From NCBI RefSeq assembly GCF_003259745.1, contig NZ_QLMC01000001.1, positions 1,302,001 through 1,366,000 of the forward strand: a stretch of 64,000 nt of DNA, written 5' to 3'. Shown here one piece after another: positions 7,673 to 14,954 of the stretch. The stretch is from Larkinella arboricola. GTDB taxonomy: Bacteria > Bacteroidota > Bacteroidia > Cytophagales > Spirosomataceae. Below the pieces are notes generated by a model. The model was not told the origin of the DNA, did no database searches, and was given only the letters and a program-made list of their open reading frames with translations. Both the position numbers and the translations under genes were made by a program. The number at the start of each line of letters is the position of its first letter. Position 1 is the first letter of the stretch.

Positions 7673-8419
7673 TTAGCGTCCGTTATTCATCGCCAGTAAC
7701 GCTTCTTCGGGCGACGACAGAAAGAGCTTATAGAGGTTGGCGGTATTGCCAACGTGGATTTCATACGTGTCCTGTTGCAGCCCCTCCAGCAGGGCTTCCG
7801 CCACAACAACGGGCGAAATACCGTTAATGCCGCCGATTTCCTGCGAAAAATCGGTGTTGACCAGCGGAGGCATCAGTTCAAAAACCTTGATGGCCGTGTC
7901 TGCTGCCAGGGTATAGCGCAGCGCCTGGGTGTAGGAGTGAAGAGCGGCTTTGCTGGCCGAATACGTAGACGTTCGGGACCCCGGCACAAAGGCAACAATG
8001 GAGGAGACGTTGACCACAGCCGCTTCGTTTTGTCGTTTCAGCAGAGGCAGTAGTTTTTCGGTTAAGGAAACCACGGACAGATAATTCGTGGTAATTTCCT
8101 CCGTAGCCTTCCCGGCCGCGTTAATGCCGTCGGCGGACAGCGAGTAGGCAAACGCCCGTCCGGCATTGTTAATGACGACGTTCAGCGTCGGAAACTCTTT
8201 CTGTAATCGTTCGACAAGTTGGTTTACATCGTCGGGTTTGCTGATGTCGGATACAATGGCGGTGGTATTTTCCAGTTGCGTGGCTGCTTCCTGCAACCGT
8301 TCGGCATTGCGTCCGGTAATAATGACCTGATTACCGTTTTGAGCAAACAGTTTGGCAATTTCAAAGCCGATACCGGCGCTTCCGCCTGTAATCAACACGG
8401 TGTTGTGCTGCGTTTTCAT
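7673..8419 (-). CDS. Short-chain dehydrogenase/reductase
   Basis: This 248-residue NAD(P)-dependent oxidoreductase has a classical SDR fold: cofactor loop TGGSAGIG (residues 11-18), NNAG at 84-87, catalytic Ser140 in VNVSS, and Tyr153-x3-Lys157 (YSASK). It resembles the DltE-like group. The substrate cannot be read from sequence. A palindromic operator at 8453-8470, identical to the one at the start of the upstream tetR gene, lies 34 bases before its ATG, so it is very likely the repressor's target. This regulator-SDR arrangement is commonly linked to detoxification of small organic compounds. Confidence 0.9.
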   Translation of the reverse strand: MKTQHNTVLITGGSAGIGFEIAKLFAQNGNQVIITGRNAERLQEAATQLENTTAIVSDISKPDDVNQLVERLQKEFPTLNVVINNAGRAFAYSLSADGINAAGKATEEITTNYLSVVSLTEKLLPLLKRQNEAAVVNVSSIVAFVPGSRTSTYSASKAALHSYTQALRYTLAADTAIKVFELMPPLVNTDFSQEIGGINGISPVVVAEALLEGLQQDTYEIHVGNTANLYKLFLSSPEEALLAMNNGR

Positions 8420-8452
8420 TTCTCAATTATTTAGTTAAACTGTTAAATGGCT

Positions 8453-8470
8453 ATATACCGATCGGTATAT
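8453..8470. promoter_or_regulatory. TetR operator in front of the SDR gene
   Basis: The perfect 18-bp palindrome ATATACCGATCGGTATAT lies between the tetR stop and the SDR start. It is identical to the palindrome at 9107-9124 in the tetR promoter. Confidence 0.85.
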
Positions 8471-8485
8471 GTAGAGGTAAAAAAA

Positions 8486-9097
8486 TTACGTAGAGGGTTT
8501 TTCTTCAATTTGATGAATAAGATAGGTAGCGGTTTCCAGTACCCTGTCCAGAGCGGCAGGGTCCCTGGTTGTACGGGCGATGAAAATACCGCCCTGGATT
8601 AGCGCCACAAGGGACGAAGCCAGTAGGTCGGCATCGGTATCGCTGCGGAACTCGCCATTGGCTATACCCGTCAGAATCAGGGTTGTCAGATTTTTATGAG
8701 TACTGAGCAATTCTTCCGCCACGCGTTGCCGCAGGGGTTCGTGCGTGTCGTCGGCTTCGGTTCCGGCGTTTAGCAAGGGGCAGCCGCCTTCCGGAAAGAC
8801 CTGAATCTGCGTACTGTTAAACAACTGGATAAAGGCCAGCAGTTTGTCCTTGCTGCTGGTTGCCCTGTCCAGTTTATTTTGAATGATGTTCTTCCGCCGG
8901 GCCGCATTGAAATTAAAAACCGCCAGAGCAACTTCTTCCTTGTTTTCGAAATTTCCGTAAATGCTTCCCTTGGTCAACCGGGTTGCTTCGGTCAGATCCG
9001 ACATCGACGTACCGGCGTATCCCTTCCTGTTGAAAATACCGGCGGTAGTCTCAATAATAAACTGGCGGGTGGTTTCGGAGCGCGGTGTAAATTTCAT
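8486..9097 (-). CDS. TetR/AcrR-family repressor, probably autoregulated
   Basis: The protein is 203 residues from the ATG at 9097. The N-terminal HTH is clear (RQFIIETTAGIFNRKGYAG, then TSMSDLTEATRLTKGSIYGNF), and the C-terminal ligand-binding helices resemble the TetR_C group, including a CPLLN segment. The frame is open to 9133, but that extension would be translated from the operator and promoter, so 9097 is preferred. Two identical palindromes, at its own promoter and before the SDR gene, indicate autorepression plus control of the SDR. Its ligand is unknown. A -7 box ends only four bases before the ATG, which suggests a leaderless mRNA. Confidence 0.9.
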   Translation of the reverse strand: MKFTPRSETTRQFIIETTAGIFNRKGYAGTSMSDLTEATRLTKGSIYGNFENKEEVALAVFNFNAARRKNIIQNKLDRATSSKDKLLAFIQLFNSTQIQVFPEGGCPLLNAGTEADDTHEPLRQRVAEELLSTHKNLTTLILTGIANGEFRSDTDADLLASSLVALIQGGIFIARTTRDPAALDRVLETATYLIHQIEEKPST

Positions 9098-9101
9098 GTG
9101 A

Positions 9102-9134
9102 CAAATATATACCGATCGGTATATGAAAGGCAAA
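9102..9134 (-). promoter_or_regulatory. tetR promoter with embedded 18-bp operator
   Basis: Read on the minus strand, TTTG (9134-9131), a 21-base spacer and TATATTTG (9109-9102) match the Bacteroidota -33/-7 consensus. The palindrome ATATACCGATCGGTATAT (9107-9124) fills the spacer and overlaps the -7 box, so bound repressor would block RNA polymerase. Confidence 0.82.
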
Positions 9135-9173
9135 TAATTCCCCAGTTATTTTTTGGCCTGATAATCAGCTACC

Positions 9174-9207
9174 AAAAAGAAAGCCGCTCAGGAGCGGCTT
9201 TCTTTTT
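9174..9207. terminator. Intrinsic terminator after the M16 peptidase gene
   Basis: A perfect 16-bp stem (AAAAAGAAAGCCGCTC, 9174-9189, with its complement at 9192-9207) has a minimal loop and ends in T5 on either strand. It lies 25 bases after the M16 stop codon on the minus strand. Confidence 0.88.
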
Positions 9208-9231
9208 GGAGAACTATTCAACAGCTTCGTT

Positions 9232-12129
9232 CTACTTCCTTGGTTGCGTCGATGAGGCACCGCCCAAAGATGCCGGAGTAGAAGTTCCCTCGGCTACGGC
9301 CGGATTCCCTTCCTTGTCGAGTTCAACCACTTCGTAACCCAGCTTTTGCAGGCCCGGCTTGATGGCCGATTTGTTGCCGACCACGGTAATAATCAGGTTG
9401 TTGATGGGAAGCCGTTTTTTTGCAATCGCGTCAATTTCCTTCTTCGTGATGTTTTTCAGAATCTGGCTTTGCTGCTCCACAAAGTTACCCGGCAGACCGT
9501 AGTCAATAATCTGGTTCAGGAAGAGGGCCTTCTGGAACGAGGTTTCGTACCGCAACGCATCCCGCTGGCCCACCGAGCTTTTCAGAAACGCCAGTTCCGC
9601 ATCCGTAATCCCGGTTTGGCTGTAGTTCTTCATCTCTTTTATAAACTCAACCACCGAGCTGTCCGTGGCTGCGGCTTTCACACCGGCCTGTGCCGTAAAC
9701 GGTCCGGGGGTTTTGGTACTTCCGAATGATGACCGGGCACCATACGTCCAGCCTTTGTCTTCGCGCAGGTTCATGTTAATGCGGCTGTTGAAAGCCCCGC
9801 CGAGGATGTAATTGGCCAGCCCCGCCCGGTAGTATTCACCCGTCGCGTCAAACGGTAGGTCGGTCAGGTAACCAATCCGGATTTCCGACTGTGCGGCTTT
9901 GTCTTTGTCAATCAGGTAGATCCGGGTTTTGTCGATTTTCTTCGCCATCGCCGGTTTCGGCAACGTGACGGGTTTCGCTTCCCATTTTTTCAGGAAATCG
10001 AGCTTTGGCAAAATGACGGCTTTATCCACGTCGCCCACCACAACCAGATTCGTAACGGAGGGGGAGAAGTTCTTCTGATAAAACGCCTTTACGTCATCGA
10101 GCGTAAGGCTTTCAACGGTTTTAGTGGTTCCGCTGGTCGGGATGGCGCGGATGTTGTCGTTGCCGTACAGCAGTTTGTTGTATGCTTTGTTGGCAATCAC
10201 CACCGGCTGCGTACTCTGGTTGGCAATCAGTTCGAGCTGCTGTTTTTTCAGCCGGTCGAAGTCGGCCTGGGCAAACTTGGGGCGGAACATTTTTTCTTCC
10301 ACCAGCGCCAGCGTTGCGTCCAGATTTTTGGTCAGCGACGACACCGCCACCTGAATTTCTTCCGTGCTGGCGTACACCTGGATGCTGCTGCCCAGTTTTT
10401 CGAGTTTCGCATTGATTTCTTCGTTGCTGAAATTCTGCGTGGCTTCGTTCATTAGAGACGCCGTAAGCTGGGCAATTCCGGCTTTAGACGGATCGCTGGC
10501 CGACAGCATGTGTCCGCCTTTGACCGAAAACACCAGCGTTACTTCGGGCACCTCGTCGTTTTTGGTTCCGATCACTTTCACACCATTCGGCAGTTTATCC
10601 GTCCAGAAAGGCGGAACTTTCAGGGTTGGGCTAGGGCCGGAAGCCGGTTTTTTGCTGCGGTCGAACGAGTCTTTGGCCTTGACGTATTTTAATCCGGTGT
10701 AACCATAATCGGGTGCTTTGTAACCGGTTGTATCAATGGTATAATTGTCTGGATGCGCTACAATCTCTTTCTGGTCCTTCGGATATACCGTCAGAATAAC
10801 GGCTTTCTTGCCCTTGATGTACTGGTTGTAGACCCGCATAATATCCGCTTTCGTAACCTCCTGATACCGTTTCAGTTCTTTCGGCAGGTAGTTGGGTGAT
10901 CCGGTAAATGTCTGGAAGGAAGCCAGTTGGGAAACTTTGCCCGCTACACTCGACAGATACTTGATAATTTCGGCTTCGCGGGTGGCTTTGAATTGGGCCA
11001 GGTCATCGTCGGTGACGCCCCGTTTTTCAAACTCAGTCAGCGTGTTGCGGATAATCGCTTCGGTGCTGTCCAGCCGCATATTCGGGAAGGGCAATACGGT
11101 AAAGGCCATCTCGCCCGCCAGTTCCTGCGCCGGGTGGCCGACATTGGCCTGCACGGCTTTTTCGGTTTTTACCAGATTTTTGTAGAACAACGAGCTTTTG
11201 CCACCACCCAGAATCTGGGCCAGCGCATCCAGCGGGGCTTCGTCGGGGTGGAAACGTGGCACCGTCGGGTACACCATCCGCAGCATCGGGAAACGAACGT
11301 TGTCTTCGTAGGAAACATACCGGTCTTTATCCAATACGGCAGCCGGCACCACGGTTTTGGTTACGTCCGGCCCTTTCTGAATACCGCCAAAATATTTCTC
11401 GGCCAGTTGCACAACCTGTTTGGGATTAACGTCACCACCAACGGTCAATACGGCGTTGTTGGGGCCGTACCAGCGCAGGAAGAAGTTTTTCAGGTCATTG
11501 ACATTCACCCGGTTCAGGTCTTCGATGTAACCAATCGTGAGCCAGGAATACGGGTGGCCGTACGGATACAGGTTTTTGGCCGTGTACTCGTAAACCAGCC
11601 CGTAGGGGCGGTTGTCGTAATTCTGACCCCGTTCGTTCTTGACGGTGGCGCGTTGAATTTCAAACTTTTTCTGGGTCACGGCATCCAGCAGAAACCCCAT
11701 GCGGTCGGCTTCGAGCCAGAGTGCCCGCTCCAGCTGGTTGCTGGGTACGGTTTCGAAATAGTTTGTGCGGTCGGCGTTGGTGGTACCGTTTAGCGTTCCT
11801 CCGGCTTCGGTGACGAGTTTAAAGTGCTCATCGTCAGCCACGTGGTCGGATCCCTGAAACATCATGTGCTCAAAAAAGTGCGCAAAACCCGATTTGCCGA
11901 TTTCCTCCCGGGCCGAGCCAACGTGGTAGGTAACATCGACGTGTACAATCGGGTCCGAATGGTCCTCGTGAATCACCACCGTCAGACCGTTCGGCAGGAC
12001 GTACTTCTGGTACGGAATAATCAGTTCGCCGTCTTTACGGGTTACGGTTTCAACGAGTTTGGCTTGTGAAAAAGCCAGATGGGTCACCATCAGGCTCAGG
12101 AAGCCAAGGTAGTAGCTTAGTTTTTTCAT
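9232..12129 (-). CDS. M16-family zinc metallopeptidase, fused two-half form
   Basis: The 965-residue protein is a pitrilysin/insulinase-type peptidase. After a signal peptide (about residues 1-21, ending FSQ) comes a first M16 half with the inverted zinc motif HFFEH (84-88) and distal Glu166. The second half (from about residue 510) lacks HxxEH and is the usual substrate-binding half, with a retained R/Y-type loop. The protein is expected in the periplasm, degrading peptides or misfolded fragments. It ends in a low-complexity Thr/Ser/Gly tail. It is monocistronic: a strong terminator follows and a 576-bp gap precedes it. Confidence 0.93.
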   Translation of the reverse strand: MKKLSYYLGFLSLMVTHLAFSQAKLVETVTRKDGELIIPYQKYVLPNGLTVVIHEDHSDPIVHVDVTYHVGSAREEIGKSGFAHFFEHMMFQGSDHVADDEHFKLVTEAGGTLNGTTNADRTNYFETVPSNQLERALWLEADRMGFLLDAVTQKKFEIQRATVKNERGQNYDNRPYGLVYEYTAKNLYPYGHPYSWLTIGYIEDLNRVNVNDLKNFFLRWYGPNNAVLTVGGDVNPKQVVQLAEKYFGGIQKGPDVTKTVVPAAVLDKDRYVSYEDNVRFPMLRMVYPTVPRFHPDEAPLDALAQILGGGKSSLFYKNLVKTEKAVQANVGHPAQELAGEMAFTVLPFPNMRLDSTEAIIRNTLTEFEKRGVTDDDLAQFKATREAEIIKYLSSVAGKVSQLASFQTFTGSPNYLPKELKRYQEVTKADIMRVYNQYIKGKKAVILTVYPKDQKEIVAHPDNYTIDTTGYKAPDYGYTGLKYVKAKDSFDRSKKPASGPSPTLKVPPFWTDKLPNGVKVIGTKNDEVPEVTLVFSVKGGHMLSASDPSKAGIAQLTASLMNEATQNFSNEEINAKLEKLGSSIQVYASTEEIQVAVSSLTKNLDATLALVEEKMFRPKFAQADFDRLKKQQLELIANQSTQPVVIANKAYNKLLYGNDNIRAIPTSGTTKTVESLTLDDVKAFYQKNFSPSVTNLVVVGDVDKAVILPKLDFLKKWEAKPVTLPKPAMAKKIDKTRIYLIDKDKAAQSEIRIGYLTDLPFDATGEYYRAGLANYILGGAFNSRINMNLREDKGWTYGARSSFGSTKTPGPFTAQAGVKAAATDSSVVEFIKEMKNYSQTGITDAELAFLKSSVGQRDALRYETSFQKALFLNQIIDYGLPGNFVEQQSQILKNITKKEIDAIAKKRLPINNLIITVVGNKSAIKPGLQKLGYEVVELDKEGNPAVAEGTSTPASLGGASSTQPRK

Positions 12130-12705
12130 TGTGTAGCTGATGAACTATACAAATTAACCAGAATATGAGCAGGTTTGAAAGAAGGTTATAAACAAATAAA
12201 CGGCCGCATAGCCCGGTCTGTCGGCGGTGAAACAGGGTGCGCCGAAGCGTACTTTTATAAAAAAACAGCGGTTTGTTTCGGGGCACTCTTCTCACGTCAA
12301 CACCGCGAAACAGGCGAGGTTTTCCGGCACTCCGACGGTATTTAATGAAGCGTAAACAAAAGGCTGAAAATGAGTGGGACGATGGGGCTGAACGAGTGTC
12401 GGCGGGGGCGGTTCTAATGGGGTTGGGGCAAAAACAAAATAAGCCCATTAGAAATCTAACGGGCCTATCCTACTAACCTATGATGAAATAGTATTCTACA
12501 CGACAATACTATTAAATGAGTTTGATCCAACTATACCGTGCTCTCCTGCTTCTTCAAAAATAGTTAGCTGTTGTAATCGTTAGATCGAACGGGATTTACG
12601 CTTTAAGAGTCAGGAGAGGGCAGGAAAGTATTTCTCCAGAAACTACACAGATTTGTTGAAAAAGCACTATACGCACGTACCCGCGGACTTTTATAATTGT
12701 AACCA
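12130..12705. other. Intergenic region between the M16 peptidase and RhaT
   Basis: There is no convincing gene in these 576 bases. The M16 promoter should lie within the first 60 or so bases (CAAATTAA near 12150 is one mismatch from a reverse-strand -7 box). A candidate minus-strand small RNA occupies 12425-12549. TATAATTG at 12692-12699, one mismatch from TAnnTTTG, sits only six bases before the rhaT ATG. Confidence 0.6.
12425..12549 (-). ncRNA. Candidate small RNA ending in an intrinsic terminator
   Basis: On the minus strand TATTTTTG (12562-12555) matches the -7 consensus exactly, though the -33 element is weak. About 35-60 bases into the predicted transcript there is a perfect 9-bp hairpin (arms 12505-12513 and 12487-12495). 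It is followed by a 10-bp stem with one G-U pair (12464-12455 and 12452-12443) and the tail TTATTTTGTTTTT. No ORF precedes this terminator on the minus strand, so it would end a roughly 120-base RNA. Homology is unknown to me. Confidence 0.42.
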
Positions 12706-13743
12706 ATGGCTGTAATCTGGGGAGTTGTTTTGCACGCAATCGGAGGATTTGCTTCCGGGAGTTTTTATTTACCATACAAAAAAGTACAGGGTTGGGCCTG
12801 GGAAAGTTACTGGCTCGTTGGTGGTCTTTTTTCCTGGGTGATGGCGCCCCTGATTTTTGCCCTCGTAACCGTTCCGAATTTATTCGAAGTGTTGGCAGCG
12901 GCTCCAGCCGAAACCAAATGGTGGTCTTATTTCTGGGGAGTTCTCTGGGGTTTTGGGGGCCTGACGTTCGGGCTAACCATGCGGTATCTGGGGTTATCGC
13001 TCGGTATGGCGGTGGTTATGGGCCTTTGTGCCGTGTTCGGAACGCTGGTGCCGCCCATCTGGCTGGGGCAGTTTGGGGATCTGATGCGGACGACCTCCGG
13101 GCAGGTTATTGTGCTGGGACTGGCCATCTGCGTGTTGGGAATCGCCATTTGCGGAGTGGCCGGGATGATGAAAGAAAAATCCGTGACGGAGGAGAAAAAG
13201 AAGGAGTCTGTGGCCGAGTTTGATCTCAAAAAAGGCGTGCTGGTGGCCATTTTTTCGGGCGTTATGAGCGCCTGTTTTTCGTTTGGCGTGACAGCCGGAC
13301 AGCCCATTGCCGAACTGGCCGTGCAGCATGGCGCCGATCCGCTTTTTATGAATTGCGCCCCTTATATTTACATTCTGCTGGGCGGTCTGACCACCAACGC
13401 GATCTGGTGCCTCTACCTGAATATCAAAAATAAAACCTATACCGACTACCGCAATATTTCGGCACCGGCAGTTCGAAATATTACCTTCTGCGCCCTGGCT
13501 GGAGTGACCTGGTACCTGCAATTTTTCTTTTACGGTATGGGCGACAGCAAAATGGGCGAATACCGTTTCTCGGGCTGGACGCTGCACATGGCCTTCATCA
13601 TTGCCTTCAGCAGCTTCTGGGGACTGTACCTGCACGAATGGCGGGGTGCCAACCGCCCGACCATGCGTACCATCACCATCGGCATTGCCACGGTGGTGTT
13701 TTCAACCGTGGTTGTCGGGATTGGTAATTATCTGGCGGAATGA
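12706..13743 (+). CDS. rhaT: L-rhamnose/proton symporter RhaT
   Basis: This 345-residue inner-membrane protein has about ten hydrophobic segments. Family-typical stretches are present: the N-terminal FYLPYKKVQGWAWESYW, the GLTMRYLGLSLGMAVVMG helix and the conserved WGLYLHEWRG near the C-terminus. In E. coli RhaT imports L-rhamnose with protons. No rhamnose isomerase, kinase or aldolase gene lies in the window, so the rest of the pathway must be elsewhere, or the substrate differs. The only nearby promoter-like box lies almost on the ATG. Confidence 0.92.
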   Translation: MAVIWGVVLHAIGGFASGSFYLPYKKVQGWAWESYWLVGGLFSWVMAPLIFALVTVPNLFEVLAAAPAETKWWSYFWGVLWGFGGLTFGLTMRYLGLSLGMAVVMGLCAVFGTLVPPIWLGQFGDLMRTTSGQVIVLGLAICVLGIAICGVAGMMKEKSVTEEKKKESVAEFDLKKGVLVAIFSGVMSACFSFGVTAGQPIAELAVQHGADPLFMNCAPYIYILLGGLTTNAIWCLYLNIKNKTYTDYRNISAPAVRNITFCALAGVTWYLQFFFYGMGDSKMGEYRFSGWTLHMAFIIAFSSFWGLYLHEWRGANRPTMRTITIGIATVVFSTVVVGIGNYLAE

Positions 13744-13885
13744 GAAAGGCGGGTGCTTGGCCCTGCCAGACGATTCATACGTACGGTTAATTGGCCATTT
13801 GGTGAAAAGAGCAGCGTAAAAGCGACGGCTGCCGGGAGGAAATAAGTACTTTCAATTTATTTCTCAATGACCGACTTGTATCACC

Positions 13886-14140
13886 ATGATGCTTTACTGG
13901 ATTGAACTGGCCGGCTGGCTGGGTGTACTGTCTTACCTGGCGGCTTATCTGCTGCTGGCTCTGCGAATCCTGCGCGCCGACACGCTGACCTACCATTGTC
14001 TAAACGTGGTTGGAGCAACGGGGTTGATTATTAACTCACTGCACACCCACGACCGGCAGAGTATTGTCGTCAATGTAGCCTGGCTGCTGATCGGGCTCTG
14101 GGCGACTTACCGCAACTACCGGCCCCGTCAAAGTTTTTGA
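13886..14140 (+). CDS. CBU_0592-type small membrane protein
   Basis: The 84-residue protein has three predicted membrane helices (about 5-28, 37-50 and 60-77) and the family pattern IELAGWLGVLSYLAAYLLL followed by LTYHCLNVVGATGLIINSL. Its function is unknown; family members are small inner-membrane proteins. Its 3' end overlaps the 3' end of the convergent tetR-type gene by 105 bases, an unusually long overlap in this window. ATG 13889 is an equally good start. Confidence 0.8.
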   Translation: MMLYWIELAGWLGVLSYLAAYLLLALRILRADTLTYHCLNVVGATGLIINSLHTHDRQSIVVNVAWLLIGLWATYRNYRPRQSF

Positions 14141-14731
14141 CAACTGGAGAAGTTGCAGTGCCTGCTGTTTATAGTGGTCCAGCTTTTGGCCGTACTCCTT
14201 TTTGTCATTGACCAGACTCAGGTAATAATAGGCTCCATCGACGAGGATAAAAATCAGATCGGCGGTCTGGTACGCATCCGGTGTGTGTAACGTTCCGGCA
14301 TCGGCGCAATCCTGAATCAGCGCGGCCAGTTTCTGCCGCAGCGAATCCAGTAATGTCTTGTATTTTTCGCGAATCTGGGCATTCCGGAAGGTCAGCGAAT
14401 AACAACTATAGAACAGGCCGTCGTCGAACAACTGGTTCCACTCTTTGGAGAACAGCCGGTCGATTACTTTCAGCAAAACCACTTCGGGTTTGTCGGGCGT
14501 TTTGGAGGTGATGCCAAAGAGTAATTGGTACTTATCCAGCATAAAATCAATCAGGCCGCTGATTAAGTCATCCCGGGTCTGAAAGTAATGCATGATCAGG
14601 CTGGGATTGATGTCCATTACGGCGGCAATCTTGGCAATCGACGTGTTTTCCAATCCTTCTTTTTTGGCTACCCGGTAAAACATCCGGATGATTTCCTTCT
14701 GCCGCGTGTCTTTCAGACTTTTTCTGCCCAT
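14036..14731 (-). CDS. TetR-family transcriptional regulator, possibly controlling the adjacent SusCD operon
   Basis: The protein is 231 residues from the ATG at 14731 (MGRKSLKDTRQKEI); the frame is open to 14758. The N-terminal HTH includes RMFYRVAKKEGLENTSIAKIAAVMDINPSLIMHYF-like sequence. The last 30 or so residues are polar, lack recognisable structure, and overlap the opposite-strand membrane protein gene. It is divergent from the SusC gene at 14955, with an exact -7 box at 14776-14769 and an operator-like inverted repeat in the shared intergenic region. Control of the SusCD-phosphodiesterase operon is therefore likely, but this is inference. Confidence 0.85.
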   Translation of the reverse strand: MGRKSLKDTRQKEIIRMFYRVAKKEGLENTSIAKIAAVMDINPSLIMHYFQTRDDLISGLIDFMLDKYQLLFGITSKTPDKPEVVLLKVIDRLFSKEWNQLFDDGLFYSCYSLTFRNAQIREKYKTLLDSLRQKLAALIQDCADAGTLHTPDAYQTADLIFILVDGAYYYLSLVNDKKEYGQKLDHYKQQALQLLQLSKTLTGPVVAVSRPEPDQQPGYIDDNTLPVVGVQ

Positions 14732-14768
14732 TCTGCTTACATTCAGACTATACTTCAAAAGAATTGCT

Positions 14769-14776
14769 CAAATATA
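14769..14776 (-). promoter_or_regulatory. -7 box of the second tetR-type gene
   Basis: Minus-strand TATATTTG matches TAnnTTTG exactly, 37 bases upstream of the ATG at 14731. No good -33 element is seen. Confidence 0.5.
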
Positions 14777-14809
14777 AGGTAAAAACCGGAGCCTCCTTTC
14801 CTTTTTTTA

Positions 14810-14825
14810 TTGAATGAATATTCAA
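14810..14825. promoter_or_regulatory. Operator-like inverted repeat between tetR and susC
   Basis: TTGAATGAATATTCAA has perfect 6-bp outer arms and resembles TetR-family operators. It lies between the divergent regulator promoter and the SusC -7 box. Confidence 0.4.
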
Positions 14826-14880
14826 ACAAAATTAATGTTTTTGTAACATTACCGTAACGTCACCTGGAACCGGCGCTCCC

Positions 14881-14888
14881 TACCTTTG
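14881..14888 (+). promoter_or_regulatory. -7 box of the first susC operon
   Basis: TACCTTTG matches the Bacteroidota -7 consensus exactly, 66 bases upstream of the SusC start. The -33 position is poor, which would fit an activated or regulated promoter. Confidence 0.55.
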
Positions 14889-14954
14889 CCGCCAGCTCAG
14901 TGCCTGAGTCAATCCATGATACGCCTTGCTTAAAATCAAACTTAACGCGTCAGT

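Noticed and set aside
10927-11793. Plus-strand open frame of 288 residues
   Set aside because: It is antisense to the M16 peptidase catalytic half and shows no family signature.
12050-12448. Minus-strand open frame of 132 residues upstream of the M16 gene
   Set aside because: It overlaps the M16 signal-peptide region, has no recognisable domain and an Arg/Pro/Ser-rich random-looking composition.
12273-12476. Plus-strand open frame of 67 residues in the M16-rhaT gap
   Set aside because: It has random-like composition, no promoter, and runs through the candidate small-RNA terminator.
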